This document shows, piece after piece, positions 16,394 through 25,384 of a DNA stretch of 43,769 bases. The notes beneath the pieces are model-generated. The model searched no databases. It had not been told where the DNA came from and saw only the letters and a list, made by a program, of their open reading frames with translations. The stretch lies in contig NZ_MTAZ01000047.1 of NCBI RefSeq assembly GCF_002150785.1, forward strand, positions 1-43,769. Direction: 5' to 3'. The stretch comes from Arenibacter amylolyticus. Its GTDB lineage: Bacteria > Bacteroidota > Bacteroidia > Flavobacteriales > Flavobacteriaceae. How positions within the stretch are numbered: position 1 is the stretch's first letter; the number at the start of each line of letters is the position of its first letter. A program made the position numbers and the translations under genes.

Positions 16394-17896
16394 ATGCAAA
16401 ACCAAAGCCCTACCCCCAGCCAAACTGAAAATGAACATATTACAGAAAACAAGGAATTAAATATTTGGGAAGCTCTCATACCTGTATTTGCACTGGTAGG
16501 AATGCTATCCTATAATGTCTTTGTTTTTGGAGACGATGCGCTGGGTGGCTCTAACCAATTTATCCTTCTTATGGGAGGTGCTGTTGCGGCGATTGTAGGG
16601 GTGTTAAATAAGGTCCCCTACGGTAAAATGATTGCCGAGGTGGCAGATAATGTGAAATCTACCACGGGTGCCTTACTCATCCTACTTATGGTAGGGGCGC
16701 TTTCTGGTACTTGGCTTATCAGTGGAATTATCCCCACCATGATCTATTATGGACTTCAAATTTTAAATCCCACTATTTTTCTAGCTGCCTGTGTTATAAT
16801 CTGTGCGGTGATTTCCGTGGCCACTGGAAGCTCATGGACCACTTCGGCTACGGTGGGTATTGCTCTGGTAGGTATTGGCACCACCCTGGGAATTCCCTTA
16901 GGGATGACTGGAGGCGCCATCTTGTCTGGAGCGTATTTTGGGGATAAAATGTCGCCTTTAAGTGACACCACCAACTTAGCACCTGCCATGGCTGGTAGCG
17001 AACTATTTAGCCACATTAAGTATATGGCTCTTACCACAGTTCCTACTATAATTGTTACTATATTGGTATTTGTCATCCTAGGCTTCACCTTGGATACCAG
17101 TGGTACGGCAGACACCCAAGGGATAATGAATTCTATAGAGCAAACCTTTAACATTAATGGATGGCTATTTTTGGTGCCGATAGCGGTAGTAGTTCTTATT
17201 CTTAAAAAGGCTCCTCCCCTTATGGCTTTGTTAGTAGGTACCTTATTAGGAGCAGTATTCGCCTTAATTTTCCAACCCAATATTGTTATGGAGCTCACTG
17301 GAGCCTCATCGCTTACTATAGAATCCGGATATCGGGGAGTAATGAACGCTATCACTATACAGACTAATATTGCCACCGAAAATGCGGTCCTGAGCGATCT
17401 ATTTTCTTCCAAGGGAATGACAGGAATGCTGGGGACAATCTGGTTAATTATATGCGCCATGGTTTTTGGAGGGGTTATGGATGGCATTGGTGCCCTGGCA
17501 AGAATTAGTAGTGCCCTTTTAAGTTTAGCAAAATCCACCTTTAGTTTATTTGCCAGTACGGTTGCCAGTTGTTTGGCATTGAACCTTACCGCCTCGGATC
17601 AGTATCTATCCATTGTGGTTGCCGGTAAGATGTTTACAAAAGCGTATCGAGAAAAAGGCTTAGCTCCAGAAAACCTTAGTCGTACCTTGGAAGATTCTGG
17701 AACAGTTACCTCTGTGCTTATACCGTGGAATACCTGTGGTGCCTACCATTCCGGAGTATTGGGAATAGGCGTGGCAGAATATTTCGTCTATGCCATATTT
17801 AATTGGTTGAGTCCGTTTATGACGTTAATTTTTGCTGCCTTTAATATTAAGATAAAACAGCTGGCCAACAATACGATGGAGTTCGCTAAAAGTTAA
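16394..17896 (+). CDS. NhaC-family transporter
   Basis: A 500-residue polytopic inner-membrane protein of the Na+/H+ antiporter NhaC family, with about 11-12 hydrophobic segments after a 30-residue polar N-terminus. The family signature GAYFGDKMSPLSDTTNLAP is clear (about 175-193), and a later motif SGTVTSVLIPWNTCGAYHSGVLG follows (about 435-457, written in part: VLIPWNTCGAY). The family includes Na+/H+ and malate/lactate exchangers and, by comparative genomics, a predicted methionine transporter group (MetT). The position 205 bp after a methionine-gamma-lyase-like gene and next to an Lrp regulator makes amino-acid transport a serious option. Confidence 0.88.
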   Translation: MQNQSPTPSQTENEHITENKELNIWEALIPVFALVGMLSYNVFVFGDDALGGSNQFILLMGGAVAAIVGVLNKVPYGKMIAEVADNVKSTTGALLILLMVGALSGTWLISGIIPTMIYYGLQILNPTIFLAACVIICAVISVATGSSWTTSATVGIALVGIGTTLGIPLGMTGGAILSGAYFGDKMSPLSDTTNLAPAMAGSELFSHIKYMALTTVPTIIVTILVFVILGFTLDTSGTADTQGIMNSIEQTFNINGWLFLVPIAVVVLILKKAPPLMALLVGTLLGAVFALIFQPNIVMELTGASSLTIESGYRGVMNAITIQTNIATENAVLSDLFSSKGMTGMLGTIWLIICAMVFGGVMDGIGALARISSALLSLAKSTFSLFASTVASCLALNLTASDQYLSIVVAGKMFTKAYREKGLAPENLSRTLEDSGTVTSVLIPWNTCGAYHSGVLGIGVAEYFVYAIFNWLSPFMTLIFAAFNIKIKQLANNTMEFAKS

Positions 17897-18313
17897 TGGT
17901 CTATCTTTCCAAGGGCAATTACCTCTTTGGTGCGTAATTCACATTGGGAATACTTTTTACAGCATCAGCTATGTTATACATTTAGCCTATAAATGAGCTC
18001 CCTTCTAGTTAAATAATCGCTACGGCTTAATATTAAATAAATAGGTGTTTACCATTGAGCCACACTAGCATTAAAACACTAAGGAACATTCATTAAATTC
18101 CTGTTCATTACAACCGTACCGATATAGCGGGTTTAGGAGGAAGACAGGTCCTAAAACCCCATATAAACCTCACAAAACCATGATTGACCCCCGTAGTAAT
18201 AGTGAGCCATCTATTAAAGCTATAACCTTATAAATTTTTTAGATCCAAATTTCTTCCAAAGCTTGATATAAGCTGTAATTTTGTATCAGAAATCAACAAT
18301 AAAAATTAAACAT
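17897..18313. other. Gene-free stretch between nhaC and the peroxiredoxin gene
   Basis: About 417 bp without a supportable gene. The one structure I see is an inverted repeat at 18129-18159 (GGGTTTAGGA with TCCTAAAACCC, one extra A) with a 10-nt loop and no T-tract. The right end holds the peroxiredoxin promoter. Confidence 0.5.
18276..18283 (+). promoter_or_regulatory. -7 box of the peroxiredoxin gene
   Basis: TAATTTTG matches TAnnTTTG exactly, 30 bp before the ATG at 18314. No clear -33 element is found at 19-20 bp. Its position means the in-frame TTG at 18281 lies in the promoter and cannot be the start codon. Confidence 0.6.
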
Positions 18314-18958
18314 ATGACTTTTGTAGGAAGAAAATTTCCAGATCTTAGTGTAAACGCAATGAATGAAATGGGCGATACTTTTAAACTGAACGTTTTAGAA
18401 GAAGCCAAAAAAAACAATAAGAAAGTACTCCTGTTTTGGTACCCAAAGGATTTCACCTTTGTATGTCCAACAGAATTACACGCTTTCCAAAATGCTTTGA
18501 GCGAGTTTGAAAGTAGAAATACCATAGTAATCGGTGCTTCTTGTGACACTGCAGAAGTTCACTTCGCTTGGTTAAGCACTTCCAAAGAAAATGGAGGAAT
18601 TGAAGGTGTTACTTACCCAATATTGGCAGATAGCAACAGAAACCTTGCTTCTACCCTAGGTATCTTAGACATCACCAATGAGCAGTACAACGAAGAGACT
18701 GGTGTAGTAACCGTTGAAGGTGACAACGTAACTTACCGTGCCACTTACTTAATTGATGAGGAAGGTACTGTATTCCACGAAGGAATTAACCATATGCCTT
18801 TAGGAAGAAACGTAAACGAATACCTTCGTTTAATTGACGCTTATACCCACGTTCAGCAAAAAGGAGAAGTTTGTCCTGCAAACTGGGAAGAAGGCAAAGA
18901 AGCAATGACTGCTGATAGAGACGGAGTAGCTAGTTACTTGGCCACTCATTCTAACTAA
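18314..18958 (+). CDS. Typical 2-Cys peroxiredoxin (AhpC/Prx1 type)
   Basis: A 214-residue cytoplasmic peroxidase that reduces H2O2 and organic peroxides. The peroxidatic cysteine is in FTFVCPTELHAF (about residue 50) and the resolving cysteine in GEVCPANWEEG (about 186-196). The ATG at 18314 is chosen over an upstream in-frame TTG because the upstream codons overlap the promoter -7 box and family members begin near MTFVGRKFP. A thioredoxin gene follows 78 bp downstream, across a hairpin, and is a natural reductant. Confidence 0.94.
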   Translation: MTFVGRKFPDLSVNAMNEMGDTFKLNVLEEAKKNNKKVLLFWYPKDFTFVCPTELHAFQNALSEFESRNTIVIGASCDTAEVHFAWLSTSKENGGIEGVTYPILADSNRNLASTLGILDITNEQYNEETGVVTVEGDNVTYRATYLIDEEGTVFHEGINHMPLGRNVNEYLRLIDAYTHVQQKGEVCPANWEEGKEAMTADRDGVASYLATHSN

Positions 18959-18976
18959 GAGCTATCAATAAGTATC

Positions 18977-19010
18977 AGGAGTCCATTAAAGTAATGGACT
19001 CCTCTTCTTT
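18977..19010 (+). terminator. Hairpin between peroxiredoxin and thioredoxin, possible attenuator
   Basis: A perfect 12-bp stem, AGGAGTCCATTA with TAATGGACTCCT, around a 3-nt loop, followed by CTTCTTT rather than a clean T-run. Termination may be only partial, leaving some readthrough into thioredoxin. Confidence 0.6.
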
Positions 19011-19036
19011 AAGTACGAATTTAAAAATTTAGAGAT

Positions 19037-19351
19037 ATGATATTAGAATTAGAAAATGATAATCTTAAGGAGATTATCGATCAGAATAAAAAGGTAGTTG
19101 TACAGTATTCTGCCACATGGTGTGGTAACTGTAGAATTATGAAGCCTAAGTTTAAAAAAGAAGCTTCCGAAAATGAAGGGATCACCTTTGTACTTGCGGA
19201 TGCTGAAAAGTTTCCTGAGTCCAGAAAATTGGCCAAGGTAGATAACCTACCTACGTTTGCAGTTTTTGAGAATGGGGAGATCAAGAATCAGGTACAGACT
19301 AACAAGCACGATGTGCTAAAAGATTTGATTAGTGAAATTACCAGTAATTAA
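19037..19351 (+). CDS. Thioredoxin family protein
   Basis: A 104-residue cytoplasmic thioredoxin fold with active site WCGNC (about residues 31-35) in the context QYSATWCGNCRIM and the cis-Pro loop DNLPTFAVFENG. CGNC differs from the classical CGPC, which usually changes redox potential. It lies between a 2-Cys peroxiredoxin and a small acidic protein gene, with which it overlaps by 20 bp. It is probably the dedicated electron donor of the neighbouring peroxidases. Confidence 0.92.
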   Translation: MILELENDNLKEIIDQNKKVVVQYSATWCGNCRIMKPKFKKEASENEGITFVLADAEKFPESRKLAKVDNLPTFAVFENGEIKNQVQTNKHDVLKDLISEITSN

Positions 19352-19589
19352 GCAACTTACCGAGTTCATCGCCGAAAATGACGAGGACTATGTTTTGGAA
19401 ACCATAGAAACCTTAGAGTCTATCTCGGAGGTATCTTCCTTAAAGGACGAAGAACTGGATGTTATAGGAGAATTGATCTCAAATCTATATGGAGCGTTGG
19501 AAGTCAACAAGTCCATTCAAGAAGGCAAATCCCAAAAAGATGCCCTCAATGAGTTTATGCAAAGGGTTTTGGGATCTATTGACCAGTAA
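19332..19589 (+). CDS. Small acidic protein, DUF6952-like
   Basis: An 85-residue acidic protein of unknown function. It starts at GTG inside the last codons of the thioredoxin gene (20-bp overlap), so translation is probably coupled. The sequence is helical and rich in Glu, Asp, Leu and Ile, has no cysteine, and has no signal or membrane segment. I recognise it as the kind of protein annotated DUF6952 in flavobacteria, usually next to thioredoxin. A terminator follows at once. Confidence 0.8.
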   Translation: MKLPVIKQLTEFIAENDEDYVLETIETLESISEVSSLKDEELDVIGELISNLYGALEVNKSIQEGKSQKDALNEFMQRVLGSIDQ

Positions 19590-19624
19590 GTACTCTAGGC
19601 GTACCGGTCTAACAAATAAAATAC

Positions 19625-19668
19625 AAAGCCGTTTATAAATAGGAAATCCTTTTATAAACGGCTTTTTT
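19625..19668 (+). terminator. Terminator after the thioredoxin-DUF6952 unit
   Basis: AAAGCCGTTTATAAA and TTTATAAACGGCTTT form a perfect 15-bp stem with an 11-nt loop and a following T-run. Confidence 0.92.
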
Positions 19669-19782
19669 GATTAAAACACCCCAATTCTTCGCATAAACTG
19701 TAGCAACCTACTTTTTTATCCATGATTGCTTACATTTACGCTATATATTTTTTATTTTCACGGCAAATTAAAACTAAGAATC

Positions 19783-20289
19783 ATGGCTACTGTAACACTT
19801 AAGGGAAATCCCATCAATACAATAGGAACTTTGCCTGCCACAGGCAGCAATGCTCCGGCATTTACTTTAACTAAAGGAGATCTTTCCTCCGCCACCTTAT
19901 CCGACTACAAAGGAAAAAAGGTAGTATTAAACATTTTTCCCAGCATAGATACCGGAACCTGCGCTCAATCTGTACGTCAGTTCAACAAAGAAGCGGCCGA
20001 ATTAGAGAATACCGTAGTATTGTGTATTTCCAAAGACCTTCCATTTGCACAAGGACGTTTTTGTGGTGCAGAAGGAATAGAAAATGTAGAAATGCTTTCC
20101 GATTTTAAAGATGGAAATTTTGGCGAAGCTTATAAGGTAGCGTTTACAGACGGTCCGCTTGCCCCACTTCTTTCCAGATCTGTGGTAGTTTTGGATGAAG
20201 AAGGGAAAGTTCTCTACACGGAGCAAGTAGCAGAGACCGTAGATGAGCCCAATTACAAAGCAGCATTAGAAGCCTTATTGAATGCCTAA
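19783..20289 (+). CDS. tpx: Thiol peroxidase, atypical 2-Cys
   Basis: A 168-residue peroxidase of the Tpx family, which reduces alkyl hydroperoxides with electrons from thioredoxin. The peroxidatic cysteine is in [15 protein letters not shown] (about residue 60) and the resolving one in GRFCGAEG (about 94), as in E. coli Tpx. Start chosen at ATG 19783 ([11 protein letters not shown]), because family members begin here and the extra upstream residues would translate an AT-rich leader. Length fits the family. The 3' end overlaps dgkA by 8 bp. Confidence 0.95.
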   Translation: MATVTLKGNPINTIGTLPATGSNAPAFTLTKGDLSSATLSDYKGKKVVLNIFPSIDTGTCAQSVRQFNKEAAELENTVVLCISKDLPFAQGRFCGAEGIENVEMLSDFKDGNFGEAYKVAFTDGPLAPLLSRSVVVLDEEGKVLYTEQVAETVDEPNYKAALEALLNA

Positions 20290-20647
20290 GGAAAGTTTCC
20301 TTGTCAATAGGATCCGCAGCATAGGTTTTGCAGTGAAAGGCGCTATATTACTAATAAAGACCGAAGCCAGTTTAAAGGTTCAGGTCTTTATTAGTTTGAT
20401 AATGACCGCTGCAGGCTTTTATTTTGACATTTCTGGTACAGAATGGAGCCTACAAGTTCTTGCCATCGCCTTGGTGCTCGGAATAGAGGGAATGAATACG
20501 GCTATAGAAAAACTATCCGATTTTGTGCAGCCCAATTTCGATCCAAGAATTGGGTTTATAAAGGATATAGCGGCCGGTGCAGTTCTTCTAGTATCGATCG
20601 CCGCCTGCGTTGTTGGACTCATTATCTATATTCCAAAGATTTTTTGA
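20282..20647 (+). CDS. dgkA: Diacylglycerol kinase, prokaryotic DgkA type
   Basis: A 121-residue integral membrane kinase with three transmembrane helices that phosphorylates diacylglycerol (or undecaprenol in some phyla). Visible are [11 protein letters not shown] at the N-terminus, [11 protein letters not shown], and the family hallmark [15 protein letters not shown], whose Glu and Asn residues bind ATP-Mg. The start codon lies inside the end of tpx, so the two genes are coupled. Confidence 0.93.
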   Translation: MPKESFLVNRIRSIGFAVKGAILLIKTEASLKVQVFISLIMTAAGFYFDISGTEWSLQVLAIALVLGIEGMNTAIEKLSDFVQPNFDPRIGFIKDIAAGAVLLVSIAACVVGLIIYIPKIF

Positions 20648-20822
20648 GATCCTTATTATTTCTTGCAACTATAAAATATATGTGGATAAATGGAGTTGAT
20701 TGGTATACAGTCGCTAACAGCCCCACATAGGGATAAGCCATGGCCAACCCCTATAGATTGGCAAAAAGTAGAGTTCCGTATACCAGTAAATTTGTAATTT
20801 AGCCCCCAGAATAAAAGATGTA

Positions 20823-23213
20823 ATGACAAAGAAGGCAAGAAAATCTAAGTCGACCCCTACCAAAAAAGGCTTCCCCTTTAAACTATCTAAAAAGAACAAG
20901 GTTATTTTGGGTGGTTTGTTGATGTTGCTGGGCGTAGCCCTGTTTTTTTCTTTCCTTTCCTTTTACTTCACTTGGCAAGATGACCAAAGCATCCTAAGTG
21001 AGTTTTCTAACAGGAAAGAACAAGCTAAAAACCTTTTAAATAAGTTTGGGGCCAGTATAGGGCATTTAGTCCTCTACCAAGGATTTGGTATCTCGTCCAT
21101 CATATTCACCTTCCTTATATTTATTTCTGGGACTCATTTATTTTTCAGCCTCTCCAAACAAGGGCTGCTCAGAAAATGGTACTGGGGATTGGTCTTTATC
21201 ATTTGGATATCCATTGCCTTCGGATTTTTCGCCCCATCCAAACCCCTCTTGGGCGGTATGGTAGGCTTTGAAATAAACGACTTCCTACAAGATTATGGCG
21301 GTAAAATAGGGGTATTTCTTTTACTGTTATTTGGACTGATTGTAATATTGGTGCGATTCTTTCAATTTTCACCAGAGGCAGCTGTAGCCTACATAAAAAA
21401 GAAGAAAAAATCGGTGGCTTCAGAATTTAAAACAGCTACAGATCCCTCCCCTATTTCATCCGTTGCTGCAGATAAGGAGAATTTGGCGCTAACGGAAGAA
21501 GAAGAGGAAGAAGCCGTGGTTTCCATGGATACCTATACCCATAAGAAAGACATTCCCCCAATACAGAAGGAGGAAACAGAAGATGAACTCCAAATTAATG
21601 TAGGCCATGAGGAGGAGACCATCGCTATGGAAGTGGAGAAAATAAACGAAGAGACCGAAGAGGTGGATAATATCTCCAGTAAATTGGTGGAAGATTTTGG
21701 GGAATTTGATCCCACTCTAGAGTTAGGGAATTACAAATTTCCAACGTTGGATCTCCTAGACCATCACGGTGCTTCGGGCGGAATTACCATTAACCAGGAG
21801 GAGCTAGAGGAAAATAAAAACAAGATTGTAGACACCCTAAAGAACTACAAAATTGGCATTGCCCAGATTAAAGCTACTATTGGACCAACGGTAACCTTAT
21901 ATGAGATTGTCCCGGATGCTGGGGTGCGTATTTCCAAAATAAAAAACTTGGAAGACGATATTGCCCTTTCCCTCGCAGCCTTGGGAATCCGTATTATTGC
22001 CCCAATTCCAGGGAAGGGAACCATAGGAATTGAGGTGCCCAATAAAAATGCCACTATTGTTTCCATGCGGTCCGTAATTGCCTCCAGCAAATTCCAAAAG
22101 GCCGAAATGCAATTACCTATTGCCTTTGGGAAGACTATTAGCAATGAGACCTTTGTAGTAGATTTGGCTAAAATGCCCCACCTACTAATGGCTGGTGCTA
22201 CAGGACAGGGTAAATCCGTGGGATTAAATGCGGTATTAACATCCTTGCTCTTTAAAAAACATCCTGCCGAGGTAAAGTTTGTGCTAATAGATCCAAAAAA
22301 GGTAGAACTAACCCTATTTAACAAAATAGAACGTCATTACTTGGCCAAACTGCCCGATTCTGAGGAAGCCATCATCACGGATAACGCCAAGGTAATTAAC
22401 ACCTTAAATTCACTCTGCATAGAGATGGATAATAGGTACGAGCTATTAAAGGTGGCCATGGTGCGAAACATCAAAGAATACAACGTTAAGTTTAAGGCTC
22501 GAAAATTAAATCCCAATGACGGGCATATGTTCCTTCCTTACATCGTTTTGGTCATTGATGAATTTGCCGATCTTATTATGACTGCCGGTAAGGAAGTAGA
22601 GACCCCTATTGCCAGATTAGCCCAATTGGCCAGGGCGGTAGGTATACATTTAATAATTGCTACCCAAAGACCGTCGGTAAATGTGATTACGGGTATTATT
22701 AAGGCCAACTTCCCGGCTAGAATAGCATTTAGGGTGACTTCCAAAATAGACTCTAGGACCATTCTAGATGCCCAAGGGGCCGATCAGTTAATTGGTCGTG
22801 GAGATATGCTCTTTACCCAGGGCAACGAAGTTACTAGAATTCAGTGTGCATTTGTTGACACCCCTGAGGTAGCAAAGATTACGGACTTTATTGGGTCTCA
22901 AAGAGCCTATCCAGATGCCCATATGCTTCCAGAATATGTTGGAAACGACGAGTCTGGCACAGGTATTGATTATAATATTTCCGAAAGGGACGCTAAGTTT
23001 AGGGAAGCGGCCGAAGTAATTGTTATTGCACAACAAGGGTCTGCCTCGTTAATCCAAAGAAAGCTAAAATTGGGCTATAACCGCGCAGGAAGAATAATAG
23101 ACCAATTGGAAGCTGCAGGGATCGTAGGTCCGTTTGAAGGCAGTAAGGCGAGACAAGTACTGGTGCAAGATATGATTGCGTTAGATCAGCTCCTGAGCAA
23201 TGAAACGCCCTAA
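20823..23213 (+). CDS. ftsK: DNA translocase FtsK
   Basis: A 796-residue septal DNA pump that moves chromosome termini during division. The N-terminal basic tail is followed by four transmembrane helices (about 28-185). A Glu-rich linker runs about 215-290. The motor domain has Walker A GATGQGKS (about 457-464) and Walker B LVIDEFADL. The C-terminal winged-helix gamma domain (about 730-796, GSASLIQRKLKLGYNRAGRI) reads polar sequences. The linker is short, as in many Bacteroidota. A -7 box TAAATTTG at 20787-20794 may drive the ftsK-lolA-lptF/G-ribB operon; I see no -33 at standard spacing. Confidence 0.96.
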   Translation: MTKKARKSKSTPTKKGFPFKLSKKNKVILGGLLMLLGVALFFSFLSFYFTWQDDQSILSEFSNRKEQAKNLLNKFGASIGHLVLYQGFGISSIIFTFLIFISGTHLFFSLSKQGLLRKWYWGLVFIIWISIAFGFFAPSKPLLGGMVGFEINDFLQDYGGKIGVFLLLLFGLIVILVRFFQFSPEAAVAYIKKKKKSVASEFKTATDPSPISSVAADKENLALTEEEEEEAVVSMDTYTHKKDIPPIQKEETEDELQINVGHEEETIAMEVEKINEETEEVDNISSKLVEDFGEFDPTLELGNYKFPTLDLLDHHGASGGITINQEELEENKNKIVDTLKNYKIGIAQIKATIGPTVTLYEIVPDAGVRISKIKNLEDDIALSLAALGIRIIAPIPGKGTIGIEVPNKNATIVSMRSVIASSKFQKAEMQLPIAFGKTISNETFVVDLAKMPHLLMAGATGQGKSVGLNAVLTSLLFKKHPAEVKFVLIDPKKVELTLFNKIERHYLAKLPDSEEAIITDNAKVINTLNSLCIEMDNRYELLKVAMVRNIKEYNVKFKARKLNPNDGHMFLPYIVLVIDEFADLIMTAGKEVETPIARLAQLARAVGIHLIIATQRPSVNVITGIIKANFPARIAFRVTSKIDSRTILDAQGADQLIGRGDMLFTQGNEVTRIQCAFVDTPEVAKITDFIGSQRAYPDAHMLPEYVGNDESGTGIDYNISERDAKFREAAEVIVIAQQGSASLIQRKLKLGYNRAGRIIDQLEAAGIVGPFEGSKARQVLVQDMIALDQLLSNETP

Positions 23214-23244
23214 AGGACATTAACAAATAGATAAAGAAAAGAAG

Positions 23245-23889
23245 ATGAAAAGATTATTTCTCCTAGTACTATTTACCATTAGCAGTACCATGGCCATGGC
23301 CCAAGACTCTAATAAGGCCAAATCCCTATTGGATGAAGTTTACAATAAGGTAATGAGCTACGATAATATTTTTGTGGATTTCAAGTACTCCCTTCGGAAC
23401 GAGGAGGCCAATATTAACACAGATACCCGCGGAGACGTTACTATGCAGGGCGATAAATATGTGTTTAATTATATGGGTGCCAAACAATTGTACGACGGGA
23501 AGAAAGTATATACCGTAGTTCCAGAAAATGAAGAGGTTACCGTAGAGGAAAAAATAGACGATGAAAATACCATCACCCCTTCCAAAATGTTGACTTTTTA
23601 CAAGGAAGGACATCGCTACGATTGGGATATCCTACAAAATGTTCAGGGAAGAAAAATACAGTTTGTAAAGCTAACTCCCATCGATAGTAATTCTGAAACA
23701 AAATCGATCCTTTTAGGAGTGGACGTAGAAACCAAGCATATTTACAAGTTAATAGAAACCGGTAAGAACGGGACCAAAACCACAATTACTGTTAATTCTT
23801 TTAAAATTGACCAACCTTTGTCCAAAACCTTATTTACTTTTGATGAGGACAAGTACATAGAAAACGGGTACTACATTATAAGAAATTAA
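23245..23889 (+). CDS. LolA-like outer-membrane lipoprotein carrier
   Basis: A 214-residue periplasmic protein with a cleavable signal peptide (cut after MAMA at about residue 19). The rest shows the LolA pattern: SLLDEVYNKVMSYDNIFVDF, a mid segment GDKYVFNYMGAKQLYDGKKV, and FKIDQPLSKTLFTFDEDKY at the end. It would carry lipoproteins from the inner to the outer membrane. It lies 31 bp after ftsK and 4 bp before the LptF/G permease gene, so envelope transport genes are grouped. Confidence 0.88.
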   Translation: MKRLFLLVLFTISSTMAMAQDSNKAKSLLDEVYNKVMSYDNIFVDFKYSLRNEEANINTDTRGDVTMQGDKYVFNYMGAKQLYDGKKVYTVVPENEEVTVEEKIDDENTITPSKMLTFYKEGHRYDWDILQNVQGRKIQFVKLTPIDSNSETKSILLGVDVETKHIYKLIETGKNGTKTTITVNSFKIDQPLSKTLFTFDEDKYIENGYYIIRN

Positions 23890-23893
23890 AGCA

Positions 23894-25384
23894 TTGAAAA
23901 TTCTAGACCGATATATATTATCGAGGTTCCTCTTTAATTTTTTCAGTTCGTTTGTAATATTGATGTTCATCTTTATTTTTCAAACGATATGGTTATTTAT
24001 TGACGACTTGGCTGGGAAGGGGCTAGACCTGCTAATTATTGGCAAGTTTATGTTCTACCTATTGCCCAACCTCATGGAACGGGTAATCCCCTTAACGGTA
24101 TTACTATCGTCTATCCTTACCTTTGGATCCTTTGCCGAGAACTACGAATTTGCAGCTATGAAAGCATCGGGTATTTCCCTGCAGCGGTCCATGCTGGGTC
24201 TTATCATATTTGTAACCTTTTTGGGCGGACTTACTTTCTATTTCGCCAACAACATCATCCCCATCTCAGAACAGAAAATCTATAACTTACGGAGAAATAT
24301 TGCCAAGGTAAAGCCTGCCGCAATTATTACGGAAGGGGTTTTCAGTGATTTGGAAGGAACGGATATGAATATGAAGGTAGATAGGAAATATGGGGAGAAA
24401 GATCGGTTCCTAGACAATGTTATTATTCACAAAAAATCTGGAAGGGGCGTAAATACCACGGTGATTAAAGCAGAATCCGGAGAACTTATTAGTAGTGAGA
24501 AGTCGGATATCCTTCAATTGGTGCTCAAGGACGGGAACTATTATGAAGAAATGACCGCCAAAAGCGCTCAGGGCCGACTGAAAAATCCGTTTGCAAAGGC
24601 CAATTTTAAAACCTATACCATTAATAAGGATGTTTCCGATTTAAATGATGTAGACCTCAATGAGGAGCGGGACATTAGTACGGAAAAAATGAAAAATATT
24701 ACGCGCTTGTCCAAAGACATTGACTCTTTGCAAGAAGACAATGTTAAAGCGGTAACGGCCTTTTCCAAGAATATTGTCAATAGAATGGGTGCTTTTATAA
24801 AGCTTAACAAACCAGATTCTCTATCGGCCAAAGTAATTGCAGAGAAGAAGCGGGAAAGGGATTCCCTAGGGACCACGGTTTCCACGGACAGTATAGTTTC
24901 CCTATACCCGGAGTATCAAAAAATGCAATTGTTGTCCAGTGCAAAAACGGCTACAGCCAATATTTTAACCACTATTAAAGGAAAGCGACAAGAATTACAG
25001 ATTAAATACAAGATTTACCGTCTGCATATTCTATCGCTGCATAAAAAATATGCCTTGGCCCTATCCTGTATAATCCTCTTTTTTGTGGGAGCTCCCCTAG
25101 GAGCCATTATACGAAAAGGCGGACTAGGACTACCCATGGTAATTGCTATTATATTATTTCTTACCTATTACTTTATTGGGGTATTTTCTGGCAACTATGC
25201 CAAGGAAGGTAACATCCATCCTATTATTGGGGCATGGCTACCTACCTTTATTATGTTACCTTTAGGTGTTTTTCTAACAAGACGGGCCACCACCGATAAA
25301 GGCTTGGTGACCTTTGGAAGTACTATAGATTTTTTTAAAGGATTATTTAAAAAGTTTAATAAAACTGCTACGCATGACAACTAA
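23894..25384 (+). CDS. LptF/LptG-family permease with enlarged soluble part
   Basis: A 496-residue permease of the YjgP/YjgQ family, the inner-membrane part of the LptBFG lipopolysaccharide extractor. It starts at TTG 4 bp after lolA (residues KILDRYILSRFLFNFFSSF, the usual first helix). N-terminal helices at about 12-35, 55-80 and 100-122 precede a large periplasmic domain, and C-terminal helices follow from about 390 to 470. E. coli LptF and LptG are about 360 residues; here about 130 extra residues, charged and probably helical (about 255-385), lie between the periplasmic domain and the next helix. Whether it is LptF- or LptG-like cannot be told. It overlaps ribB by 11 bp. Confidence 0.9.
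   Translation: MKILDRYILSRFLFNFFSSFVILMFIFIFQTIWLFIDDLAGKGLDLLIIGKFMFYLLPNLMERVIPLTVLLSSILTFGSFAENYEFAAMKASGISLQRSMLGLIIFVTFLGGLTFYFANNIIPISEQKIYNLRRNIAKVKPAAIITEGVFSDLEGTDMNMKVDRKYGEKDRFLDNVIIHKKSGRGVNTTVIKAESGELISSEKSDILQLVLKDGNYYEEMTAKSAQGRLKNPFAKANFKTYTINKDVSDLNDVDLNEERDISTEKMKNITRLSKDIDSLQEDNVKAVTAFSKNIVNRMGAFIKLNKPDSLSAKVIAEKKRERDSLGTTVSTDSIVSLYPEYQKMQLLSSAKTATANILTTIKGKRQELQIKYKIYRLHILSLHKKYALALSCIILFFVGAPLGAIIRKGGLGLPMVIAIILFLTYYFIGVFSGNYAKEGNIHPIIGAWLPTFIMLPLGVFLTRRATTDKGLVTFGSTIDFFKGLFKKFNKTATHDN

Noticed and set aside
16756-17538. 260-codon open frame antisense to the NhaC-family gene
   Set aside because: Its product lacks family features and reads as the complement of a membrane protein; the plus-strand gene is clear.
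16261-18053. AGGTGTTTACC found both before nhaC (16261) and after it (18043)
   Set aside because: An 11-bp match with different flanks and no promoter context; likely chance.
18129-18159. Inverted repeat as a terminator of the nhaC unit
   Set aside because: No T-tract follows and it lies 230 bp after the stop; kept only as an unexplained hairpin.
18281-18313. Upstream TTG start for the peroxiredoxin
   Set aside because: The codon overlaps the -7 box TAATTTTG; the ATG at 18314 fits the family N-terminus.
19726-19782. Longer start for tpx
   Set aside because: It would add 19 residues coded by AT-rich leader DNA that Tpx proteins do not have.
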